Both the position numbers and the translations under genes were made by a program. A stretch of 64,000 nt of DNA from Clostridium sp. AWRP (GTDB taxonomy: Bacteria > Bacillota > Clostridia > Clostridiales > Clostridiaceae), in the NCBI RefSeq assembly GCF_004006395.2, contig NZ_CP029758.2, forward strand, positions 2,604,001-2,668,000, read 5' to 3'. Shown one piece after another: positions 16,028 through 23,815 of the stretch. Below the pieces are notes generated by a model, which was not told where the DNA came from, made no database searches, and saw nothing but the letters and a program-made list of their open reading frames with translations. Position 1 is the first letter of the stretch. Every line of letters starts with the position of its first letter.

Positions 16028-16070
16028 TTACAGTGTACACTGTAATTCTGTACATTGTCACTGTACAGAA
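16028..16070. promoter_or_regulatory. Two adjacent palindromes between T-box and symporter gene
   Basis: A perfect 18-base palindrome TTACAGTGTACACTGTAA (16028-16045) is directly followed by TTCTGTACA-N7-TGTACAGAA (16046-16070). Both share a TGTACA-type half-site. They look like a pair of protein operators, which would give the symporter a second control or promoter after the T-box. The regulator is not identified. Confidence 0.5.
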
Positions 16071-16205
16071 AACACTTGCAGCTGTAACTTACTACTGAAA
16101 CTTGTAAAAACTATATAATGCGTGCGTTATTCACTATGAATTGTAAACCATGAATTGTGCATTGTGTATTGCGAACTGTGAATTAAATAAATAGGGGGTT
16201 TTAAA

Positions 16206-17627
16206 ATGAACGTATCTTTAATAATCATCATCTGCTATATATCCATGTTATTTGTAATAAGTTTTATTGCTAAAAAGAAAGCTCAAGGTGGCGGCGAAAG
16301 CTATACTTTAGCCAGTAGACAGCTTACAACTCCACTTGTAACCTGTTCACTTATAGGCCTTGCTATTGGCGGTGCTTCAACCATAGGGGTCGCTGAACAA
16401 GCTTACGATGTAGGACTTTCAGCAGGTTGGTACTGCACAGCCTGGGGAATCGCAGCTATAGTTATGGGTCTTGCAGCTGCAAGTAAATATAGGGAATTCA
16501 ATGTATCTACTGTTCCTGAATTATTTTCAAAATTTTATGATGAAAAAGGTGTTGCTGTCTGTGTAGCATGCCAGATAATTATTCTCATTGTAGTTGTATC
16601 TCTTCAATACATTGCAGGTGGAGCTATTTTATCCTCACTTTTGCCTGGTATATTCACTATAAAAACAGGTATGATAGTAAGTGCTTGTGTATTTGTTGGT
16701 ATAACCTTTATAGGAGGAATGTGGTCTGCCGGATTATGTAATTCATTTAACGTTCCTTTAAAATATACAGGAATTATACTATGTACTATATTAGCTGTAT
16801 CAAAAAGCGGAGGAATTCAGAATATAAAACTTCATCTTCCTCAAAGTGTACCTTATTTCAGCCCTATTAAAGGAGTTGGTACATGGGTAATTTTAGGTTG
16901 GATACTTGTTATGACTACACAAGTTTTGTCTATGCAGGGTCCTGTACAATTGGCTTTTGCTGCTAAGGATGCAAAGACTGCAAAAAAGAGCTTTATACTT
17001 GGTGGCCTTCTCATGATTCCAATAGGTTTTTTATGTGCTCTTATAGGTATGGCTGCAAGAACTACTTTTCCTCATGTAAGTGCTACTATGGCACTTCCTA
17101 AAATGATTTTGTCATTAAACCCTGTAGCAGCTGGAATAACTTTAGCAGCACTCTGGGCAGCAGATGTTTCTACAGCTTGCAATTTGCTTTTAGGTGCATC
17201 TACCTTATTTACAAATGACATATACAAAAAATATATAAATCCTAAAGTAAATGATAAAAAACTTTTAATAATGACTAAATCCTCTGTAGTTCTTTTAGGT
17301 ATATTTACTTTTATACTTGCCCTTTCCATGTCAGGTATATTAAAAACTATATCCATGGGCTTAAGTCTTTCCACTGCATTTACACTTATATTTCTATTTA
17401 CCATGTTTGCTCCTAAACTTTGCAAAAAAAGTTCTGCTTTTTTCACTACCCTTGCAGGAGTAGTAGCCCTATTTTTATGGCAGCTAATACCTTCCTTTAG
17501 AATATTTCCTCATGTAATATTCATGGAATGGCTTGTATGCCTTGTAACCTTTATACTTACATCAGTACTTGATAAAAGATCAATTATGAATATAGCTGCC
17601 ATAGATGAAATAAATGAAATGGTGTAA
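16206..17627 (+). CDS. Sodium:solute symporter (SSS family)
   Basis: A 473-residue transporter with about 13 membrane spans. Typical family features are the early loop SYTLASRQLTTPLVTCSLIGLAIGG, with the unwound first core helix, and the AALWAADVSTACNLLLGAS segment around residue 315 that helps form the Na+ site. An AGGGGG ribosome site lies eight bases before ATG 16206. It is preceded by a T-box whose specifier I read as Tyr, so it may import tyrosine or a peptide or analogue of it. That substrate is inferred from the leader only. A bidirectional terminator follows. Confidence 0.85.
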   Translation: MNVSLIIIICYISMLFVISFIAKKKAQGGGESYTLASRQLTTPLVTCSLIGLAIGGASTIGVAEQAYDVGLSAGWYCTAWGIAAIVMGLAAASKYREFNVSTVPELFSKFYDEKGVAVCVACQIIILIVVVSLQYIAGGAILSSLLPGIFTIKTGMIVSACVFVGITFIGGMWSAGLCNSFNVPLKYTGIILCTILAVSKSGGIQNIKLHLPQSVPYFSPIKGVGTWVILGWILVMTTQVLSMQGPVQLAFAAKDAKTAKKSFILGGLLMIPIGFLCALIGMAARTTFPHVSATMALPKMILSLNPVAAGITLAALWAADVSTACNLLLGASTLFTNDIYKKYINPKVNDKKLLIMTKSSVVLLGIFTFILALSMSGILKTISMGLSLSTAFTLIFLFTMFAPKLCKKSSAFFTTLAGVVALFLWQLIPSFRIFPHVIFMEWLVCLVTFILTSVLDKRSIMNIAAIDEINEMV

Positions 17628-17659
17628 AAAAGTAAGGAGGTAACCCTCCTTACTTTTTT
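17626..17659. terminator. Bidirectional terminator between symporter and flavin dehydrogenase
   Basis: Perfect stem AGTAAGGAGG / CCTCCTTACT with loop TAAC, flanked by six A on one side and six T on the other. It serves both convergent genes. Confidence 0.88.
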
Positions 17660-17663
17660 ACAC

Positions 17664-19046
17664 TCAATCAATTATAGTACCTGGATTTAAAATCTCATTT
17701 GGATCAAATACCTTTCGTATACCCTTCATAATTTCAAGCTCTCGTTTTGTAAACTGCAGCGACATATGTTTCTTTCTTGTTTTTCCTGTACCATGTTCTG
17801 CTGTTATTGTTCCGCCATATTTTAGTGCAGTTCTGTACATTTCCTCTTTTAACTCTTCATAATAGGAAGGAAGTTTACCGTTATCCCCCATAATAAAATT
17901 GTGTATATTTCCATCTGCTATATGTCCTAAAGACAAAATATGATTCCCATATTTCTCTCCAAGTGCCGTTATGTCATCAAAAAAATCCGGTACAGTTGAA
18001 GGCGGAACTGCTATGTCAAGTGCATCTGCTATATTGTCCTTATAAGGACCATATGCATTGCTCCTTATTGCCAAAATATTTCTCTGCTCCTTTGTAGTTT
18101 CCGCTATTATACTATCTACTGCATTATGTTCTTCACATATTTCTACAATTTTTTCGCTGCTGGCATAAAGTGCATCTTCTGTAGGCTCATCAATCATAAA
18201 AATTAAATCTACAGATCCTTTATTTGCAGGCCACTTAGTTCCAAGCTGCTGTGCAGCATTTTGTGCAATAATTTTATCCATATATTCCACAGCAAGCGGT
18301 GTAATTCCCTCTTGAAGTATACAAGGTACTGCATCACAAGCTTCACGTCTTGTATCAAAAGAAACCAAAAGTGTTCCATTATACTTATTTTGTGCATAAA
18401 GCTTTAATGTTACTTTTGTAATTATTCCTAAAGTTCCTTCACTTCCAATCATCATATGTAAGAGATCATAGCCCATATTGTTTTTTATAAGCTTTCCTCC
18501 TACATTCACTATTTCACCTGTAGGTAAAACTACTTCCAAAGCTTTAACATGATTTCTCATGATTCCATGCTTTACTGCTTTTGTGCCGCCAGCATTTGTT
18601 GCTACCATACCGCCAATTTGAGCTCCTTCATCCCCAGGATGTATAGGAAAAAATAGTTTGTCCTGTTTATTTAGTTCTTCTAGTAAATCAGCTAGGGTAG
18701 CTCCTGCTTCAATTGTAATCATCAAATTTTTTTCATCAAATTCAACAATTTTATTCAATCTTTCAAGAGATAAAATTATGCTGGATTCTGTAGGAATAAC
18801 TCCTCCAACTACTCCTGTACCGCCGCCCCTTGCAACTACAGGTGTCAAAGTCTTATTTGAATATTTTAATATCTCTGATATCTCTTCTGCAGAACCAGGT
18901 TTAACTACTACACAGTCCTTACATGCTTCTGGACGAAGCAGAGGTTCTGTCTCATCATAAAGATATCTCTGCATCTTAGACAAATCATATGTAATCCAAT
19001 CTTCTCCCACAATACTTTTTAAACTTTCAATTATTTCACTTTTCAA
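17664..19046 (-). CDS. FAD-linked 2-hydroxyacid dehydrogenase (GlcD/D-LDH family)
   Basis: A 460-residue flavoprotein with an N-terminal PCMH-type FAD domain (about 30-210; motifs ARGGGTGVVGG, HPGDEGAQIGGMVATNAGG, GSEGTLGIITKVTLKL) and a C-terminal FAD-oxidase domain ending AEHGTGKTRK and NPGTIID. The family oxidises D-lactate, glycolate, 2-hydroxyglutarate or related acids, often with an Etf partner, which is absent here. I place the start at TTG 19046, behind AAGGGGGAAATAACA; a longer frame back to 19073 would contain this ribosome site. A T-box with a Leu-type specifier precedes it, suggesting a role with the leucine-derived acid 2-hydroxyisocaproate (inference). Confidence 0.85.
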   Translation of the reverse strand: MKSEIIESLKSIVGEDWITYDLSKMQRYLYDETEPLLRPEACKDCVVVKPGSAEEISEILKYSNKTLTPVVARGGGTGVVGGVIPTESSIILSLERLNKIVEFDEKNLMITIEAGATLADLLEELNKQDKLFFPIHPGDEGAQIGGMVATNAGGTKAVKHGIMRNHVKALEVVLPTGEIVNVGGKLIKNNMGYDLLHMMIGSEGTLGIITKVTLKLYAQNKYNGTLLVSFDTRREACDAVPCILQEGITPLAVEYMDKIIAQNAAQQLGTKWPANKGSVDLIFMIDEPTEDALYASSEKIVEICEEHNAVDSIIAETTKEQRNILAIRSNAYGPYKDNIADALDIAVPPSTVPDFFDDITALGEKYGNHILSLGHIADGNIHNFIMGDNGKLPSYYEELKEEMYRTALKYGGTITAEHGTGKTRKKHMSLQFTKRELEIMKGIRKVFDPNEILNPGTIID

Positions 19047-19261
19047 TGTTATTTCCCCCTTTTTATTTGACAAATTCTTTCATCTGGTCTTTTATTTAGC
19101 TCAACTTTCGCACATATGAAATTTGGGCTTAATATAAGAAAATTGCGAAACAATGAATTCACAATGAATTGTACATTATGCATTGTGAATTAGTTTAGCA
19201 GTACCCAATTAAGCAAAATAAGTAAAAAAATATATCAGCTTATCTTCAACTGATATATTTT

Positions 19262-19446
19262 AACGTATAAAAAAACAGCTCTTTTCGCTGGGGCGAAAAG
19301 TCTGCCGCGGTACCACCCATTTTTTTTACTTAATTAACATAACGGTTAAAAAACCGATTAGACCTACTAAACATTCAGCCTACAGCTCCAGGGTGAGTTT
19401 CAATATGTATATTTATGGGTTTTCACCTTACCCCACTCTCTGTAAA
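19262..19446 (-). promoter_or_regulatory. T-box leader, Leu-type specifier
   Basis: Minus-strand order: AGAGAGTGGGG stem I, a specifier region GAAA-CTC-ACCCTGGAGC (CUC, Leu), GCTGTAGGCTGAAT, then GGGTGGTACCGCGG and a terminator (CTTTTCGC / GCGAAAAG followed by seven T). It lies about 215 bases before the flavin dehydrogenase start. The intervening part (19047-19261) holds a short repeat-like phrase (CACAATGAATTGTACATTATG) similar to one at 16130-16190. The remaining 19447-19704 contains the promoter region of the next plus-strand gene and nothing else I recognise. Confidence 0.85.
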
Positions 19447-19704
19447 AAAAATATTAACATATCTAATTAATCCTATCATAGCTTTTATCTTTAAAGATGA
19501 GTTTACTATAAGTTTTGGTTACTGTCAATAGCCTAAAAATAAATTTTTTTGTAATAGTCAATCTCGCTTATAGTGTACTCTTAGCTATCCTCTATTTGCA
19601 TACAAAATTCATATAAACTTGAGTTTTTGTATACATTAATGGTATAATAAAAAACATTAGTAAGTTTTCTTTAAACTTAATAATGTTTTAAGGGGGAAAA
19701 TACA

Positions 19705-20682
19705 TTGAATAAAAAAGCCTTATCTGTTATTATAGCGTTTGCGTTAGTAGGTTCTACTTTCAGCAATGTTTTCGCTTCTTCAGCCAGTACGTCTGAAGAA
19801 TTAACACAAACTCAAAATAACAAAAAGGAGCTTCAGGTAAAAGTTGATACTTTAAATAAGCAAATTGATGGAGTAATCGAAAAAATTGAAAGCAATAAAA
19901 AAGATATGAATACTATTGCTAAAAACATTAAAAATACACAGATCAAATTGTCAAAAGCACAAGATGCTTCAAAATCGCAAAATGATTTATTTAAAAAAAG
20001 AGTAAAAGCTATGTACACAACCGGTACAAATGGTTATCTCCAGGTACTTTTATCTTCAAACAACTTAAGTGATTTTATATCCAGAGTTGACTCAATCACA
20101 CGCGTAATGAAATTCGATAATCAAGTTATTACAAAACTAAAACAAAATGAACAAGCTATACAAAGTCAGCAAAAAGCTTTAAGTGCTGAAAATACTAAGC
20201 TACAATCTTTAAAAGTAAGTAATGAATCTACTTTATCAAAATTAAATAATGACATACAACAACAAAAAGAACTATTAAGCCAGGCTACCGCAAAGGAACA
20301 GCAGTTAATAGCTCTTCAAACTGCTCAGAAGGCTCCTCAAATACCTGAAATAAGAACTTCTTCACCTACCTTATCTCGTGGTGGTTCAGGTTCACTTTCA
20401 TACTCACAAGCACTTACCATGGAGGCAACTGCATATTGTGGAGATGCTATCACAGCATCAGGTTCTGCAACTGTAAGAAATCCAAATGGATACAGCACTA
20501 TTGCTGTTGATCCTCGAGTTATTCCATTGGGGACAAAAGTTTATGTAGAAGGATATGGATATGCCGTAGCTTGTGACACCGGTGGAGCTATAAAGGGAAA
20601 TATAATAGATTTATTTGTAAATTCGGAGTCAGAAGCAGAAAACTGGGGTAGAAGATATGTTACTGTATATATACTTAATTAA
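19705..20682 (+). CDS. Secreted coiled-coil protein with 3D domain
   Basis: A 325-residue exported protein. The signal peptide is residues 1-25 (cut after NVFASS is plausible). Residues about 30-210 are Gln/Lys-rich coiled coil of the PcsB/CwlO type. The C-terminal 90 residues are a 3D domain, with the aspartates in AVDPRVIPLGT, ACDTGGAIKG and IIDLFV forming the MltA-like double-psi barrel centre. Such proteins act on peptidoglycan, as lytic transglycosylase-like or muralytic enzymes. The start is TTG 19705 with AAGGGGG eight bases before it. It is monocistronic. Confidence 0.85.
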   Translation: MNKKALSVIIAFALVGSTFSNVFASSASTSEELTQTQNNKKELQVKVDTLNKQIDGVIEKIESNKKDMNTIAKNIKNTQIKLSKAQDASKSQNDLFKKRVKAMYTTGTNGYLQVLLSSNNLSDFISRVDSITRVMKFDNQVITKLKQNEQAIQSQQKALSAENTKLQSLKVSNESTLSKLNNDIQQQKELLSQATAKEQQLIALQTAQKAPQIPEIRTSSPTLSRGGSGSLSYSQALTMEATAYCGDAITASGSATVRNPNGYSTIAVDPRVIPLGTKVYVEGYGYAVACDTGGAIKGNIIDLFVNSESEAENWGRRYVTVYILN

Positions 20683-20773
20683 TATGTACAGGTAGTATTG
20701 TGCTGCTATTTTACCTAAAAGGTAAACACTTGGGGAGGTTTCTCTCCCCTACCTTACGAGAAATACATATTTA

Positions 20774-22405
20774 TCATCTTAACATATAATAAATCATATG
20801 CCTGTAAAGTTTAGGTATCACCTCAAAGGAATAAGGCACATTTAATCTTTCAGTATATTTGTGCAGGTCTTTTCCCTGCCCACCAAAAATCACTACAGGA
20901 ATATTTAGCTTAGACAGTTCTTTTACTGGAAGTTTATATATTATGTCATATCCAACTATATTCGAAATCAATTCAGCAAGTGGTATATCTGGGTTAATTC
21001 CTGTATAACTTGCATCAGATATACCCATAAAATAATTAGTTTTTATAATGCTTTCCTGAAATTTTTCTTCTGCATACTTAATTGTACTATCTACAGCATT
21101 TATAAATTTACCATCCTCACTATTTTCAGCTTTTAAATGTTTATGCGGATAATAAGGAGGAATAAATGAAATTATAATCATAGGTCTCTTATTTTCGTAT
21201 AGCTCATAAGTTGCCTTTACTATATTTATAGCTATAGTTTGGTTATCCAATTTCTCATTTTTCCATTCTTTTACCTTTTCATCTATGTACTTTTCAAAAT
21301 TCTTATGTGTGCTTTTAACTTCATATAACATCTCTTTATAAGTGATTACACAAGCTTCTGCATCATCAAATTTCAATTTCTGTGAGGATCTTTTTGTAAA
21401 TTTTTCTCTCTTTTTTGAAATATCCTTCAAAACATTCTCAAAAGCATTCTGAGCCAGTTCTTTCAAACTAGCTAGTATTTCATCATAAGATGCCTGAAGA
21501 GTCAATATATTATAATATGCAGTGGAATACAATGGGCTCTGTACGGAATACATCTCCTTTAAATCCATTTGCTTTAAACACATAGGCGGCGGAGTTACAG
21601 TATCATAAACACTGTCTGAGAGATCTGGATTACATTCCATTAATTTGTTTATCTCTGAAACTAGCAAATTTGGATTTAATCCTCTTAAAGACTCCCCTAC
21701 ATGAGTTTCTTTTCCCACACAAAAAAATAAAGGCATAATTTTACCTACACTACCTATGTATAATCTTTTGCTTCCTTTTTCTCCTCTTTCAGGTATACTT
21801 GGCTCTGATATTATCATGCCACAGTAATTGTACTTTCTCTCTTCCTTTAATTTAAGAAGAAATGGTGCTGCAGCAATCATTCCTTCGGAGTTGCTTTCTT
21901 CACCGGGAACTACTAAAAGCAATAAGTTTCCCTTAAAGTTTCTCGCTTTACTGAATTCTCTTAAAAGTTCCATATTGAGGGCCACTCCAAACTTCATATC
22001 CGCAGTTCCCCTTCCAAATATCCAATCTCCTGATTTAAAATCCGCCATGGCATCTTCATCTAACTTCAATTCTGAAATTCTTTTAGTACATTTATCTACA
22101 TCAAAAGCCATAGATTTTAAATGCCCAAATTCTTCTACTCCAACTACATCTAAATGTCCTGAAAGTATAAATGAATTTGGTGAATTTTCCTTGCCATTTA
22201 CTACTGCCCATACAAAGCTTCTTCTTAAAGGATCATTTTCGATTTGCTCTATACCCAAATTTTCAGGATTGTCCTTAAAATAAGGTATCTCCAAAATTTT
22301 TTCATATATTTTTTCTGCTGCCACACACTCTTCTTTTGTACCAGATATGCTTGGCACAGATATTAGTTTCCTCATTGTATCATATACATTTTTCTTAAAA
22401 CTCAT
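20774..22405 (-). CDS. rocB: M20-family peptidase, RocB-like
   Basis: A 543-residue member of peptidase family M20 matching the length of Bacillus RocB, a protein tied to arginine use, rather than the shorter typical M20 enzymes. Zinc-site motifs are SGHLDVVG (about 83-90), GRGTADMKFGVA (about 129-140) and VVPGEESNSEG (about 165-175). The long insert and the C-terminal ISDASYTG and FGGQGKDLHKYTE segments also fit RocB. ATG 22405 follows GGAGGCCAAAA; a TTG five codons upstream is within the ribosome site. No other roc gene is adjacent, so substrate is uncertain. Confidence 0.8.
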   Translation of the reverse strand: MSFKKNVYDTMRKLISVPSISGTKEECVAAEKIYEKILEIPYFKDNPENLGIEQIENDPLRRSFVWAVVNGKENSPNSFILSGHLDVVGVEEFGHLKSMAFDVDKCTKRISELKLDEDAMADFKSGDWIFGRGTADMKFGVALNMELLREFSKARNFKGNLLLLVVPGEESNSEGMIAAAPFLLKLKEERKYNYCGMIISEPSIPERGEKGSKRLYIGSVGKIMPLFFCVGKETHVGESLRGLNPNLLVSEINKLMECNPDLSDSVYDTVTPPPMCLKQMDLKEMYSVQSPLYSTAYYNILTLQASYDEILASLKELAQNAFENVLKDISKKREKFTKRSSQKLKFDDAEACVITYKEMLYEVKSTHKNFEKYIDEKVKEWKNEKLDNQTIAINIVKATYELYENKRPMIIISFIPPYYPHKHLKAENSEDGKFINAVDSTIKYAEEKFQESIIKTNYFMGISDASYTGINPDIPLAELISNIVGYDIIYKLPVKELSKLNIPVVIFGGQGKDLHKYTERLNVPYSFEVIPKLYRHMIYYMLR

Positions 22406-22485
22406 TTTTGGCCTCCTCAATATAGCTTGAAATTTTCAATTATATCTAAGTATATCATTATTTTTATATAGATGTTAATTTGCAA

Positions 22486-22526
22486 CAAAAAAAAATGAAT
22501 TCAAACACATAATTTGTTGAATTCAT
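22486..22526 (-). terminator. Terminator after 2,3-butanediol dehydrogenase
   Basis: Stem ATGAATTCAA / TTGAATTCAT with an A9 run on one side and T7 on the other. It ends the dehydrogenase transcript on the minus strand and could work in both directions. Confidence 0.85.
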
Positions 22527-22552
22527 TTTTTTATCAATTTTACAAGTACTTT

Positions 22553-23626
22553 TTACAATAATGACTTATCAGGAGTTACAATTATTTTTACGTGCTTTTT
22601 CTTTTCAGGTCCTGTAAGTGTTTCAAATCCTTCCTTTACAATGTCATCAAGCACTATTCTCTTTGTAATATATCCGTCTGTGTTTATCCTTCCATCATTC
22701 ATAAGTGCTATTGTAGAAGGAAATTCATGTCTATATGCAAGAGTACCAACTACCTTCTTTTCTGTAAATACAAGATCATTTGGATTGATTTCTGCATTTT
22801 TCTCCCATACGCTGGTTATTACCGCAGTACCTTCATATTTTAAAGCTTGAATTGCCGTATTAATCCCTACATTTGCACCTGTTGTTTCAAAAGCTGTATC
22901 TACACCCACGCCGCCTGTAAGTTTTTTAATTTCTTCAATTACATCTACCTCATTTGGATCTAAAACTACATCTGCTCCAAATTTCTTAGCATATTCCTGT
23001 CTTACAGATTTTCTCTGAAATACAATTACAATTCTTGCCCCTGCTGCCTTTAAACACTGAATAGTTGCAAGTCCTATAGGTCCTGCACCTAAAACCAAAG
23101 CAGTATTTCCTGTAGTAAAGTTTCCAACTCTTAGAGAATGAAGGGCAACTGCCATAGGCTCAACAAGTGCAGCCTTCTCATAGTCCATAGTATCTGGTAT
23201 CTTATGGACAAAATCTTCAGGAAATACTGTATATTCAGCAAATCCACCACCGCTTCCACAAAGTCCATGAAATCCCAAGGCTTCACATAAATTATATTTT
23301 CCTTCAAGACAAGCAGGACACTTTCCACAAGCAACTATAGGTTCTACAATAACTCTATCTCCTGCCTTAAATTTTGTAACCTTGCTGCCTATTTCAACTA
23401 CTTCACCTGAAAACTCATGTCCTAAAACTACTGGTGCTGTACTCTTGCTTAAAGGATGTGGTGTACCTACTGGAATAAATATAGGTCCTCCTAAATATTC
23501 ATGTAAGTCAGAACCACATATACCACACCATTTCACTCTAATTTTTACAGCATTTTCTTTTACCTTAGGTTCTTCAATTTCCTCTACTCTTACATCTTTT
23601 TTATCATACCACAATACAGCTTTCAT
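22553..23626 (-). CDS. bdh: (R,R)-2,3-butanediol dehydrogenase, zinc-dependent
   Basis: A 357-residue medium-chain dehydrogenase reducing acetoin to 2,3-butanediol with NAD(P)H. Catalytic zinc ligands are in CGICGSDLHEY (about 37-47) and GHEF (about 73). The four structural-zinc cysteines are in CGKCPACLEGKYNLC (about 99-113). The cofactor-binding motif is LGAGPIGLATIQ near residue 180. It closely resembles what I recall of the acetogen enzyme from the C. ljungdahlii group. A sigma-54 promoter candidate and an inverted repeat lie upstream, next to the activator gene, so transcription likely depends on that activator. Confidence 0.92.
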   Translation of the reverse strand: MKAVLWYDKKDVRVEEIEEPKVKENAVKIRVKWCGICGSDLHEYLGGPIFIPVGTPHPLSKSTAPVVLGHEFSGEVVEIGSKVTKFKAGDRVIVEPIVACGKCPACLEGKYNLCEALGFHGLCGSGGGFAEYTVFPEDFVHKIPDTMDYEKAALVEPMAVALHSLRVGNFTTGNTALVLGAGPIGLATIQCLKAAGARIVIVFQRKSVRQEYAKKFGADVVLDPNEVDVIEEIKKLTGGVGVDTAFETTGANVGINTAIQALKYEGTAVITSVWEKNAEINPNDLVFTEKKVVGTLAYRHEFPSTIALMNDGRINTDGYITKRIVLDDIVKEGFETLTGPEKKKHVKIIVTPDKSLL

Positions 23627-23704
23627 AATTATCTCTCCTTTTTATAATAGTATGGCAATATTAAAGTTTACATATACCTGTTAATATATTCACTATATTT
23701 TATA

Positions 23705-23720
23705 AGCAAAAGTCATACCA
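23705..23720 (-). promoter_or_regulatory. Sigma-54 (-24/-12) promoter for bdh
   Basis: On the minus strand TGGTATGACTTTTGCT matches the consensus TGGCACG-N4-TTGCW with GG and GC correctly spaced. It lies about 80 bases before the bdh start. Confidence 0.7.
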
Positions 23721-23755
23721 AAAGCAAAGAAGCTGTTAAAAATGCATTCAAAGGT

Positions 23756-23780
23756 ACTATGTGTCATTATGGTACATAGT
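23756..23780. promoter_or_regulatory. Candidate upstream activator site for bdh
   Basis: Inverted repeat ACTATGT-N11-ACATAGT centred about 55 bases upstream of the -24/-12 element and just past the end of the activator gene. The position suits a binding site for the sigma-54 activator at 23816. Confidence 0.5.
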
Positions 23781-23815
23781 TAGTGTCCTATTTTGAAAAT
23801 TCTATTTTTTTCTGG

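Noticed and set aside
16125..16190. Phrases such as AATTGTGCATTGTGTATTG as a CRISPR or operator array
   Set aside because: Unit length and spacing vary; similar phrases at 19150-19190 and 39260-39300 look like low-complexity clostridial intergenic repeats.
20700..20760. Hairpin GGGGAG / CTCCCC between the 3D-domain gene and rocB as terminator
   Set aside because: The stem is six pairs with no T run, so I could not support it as a terminator.
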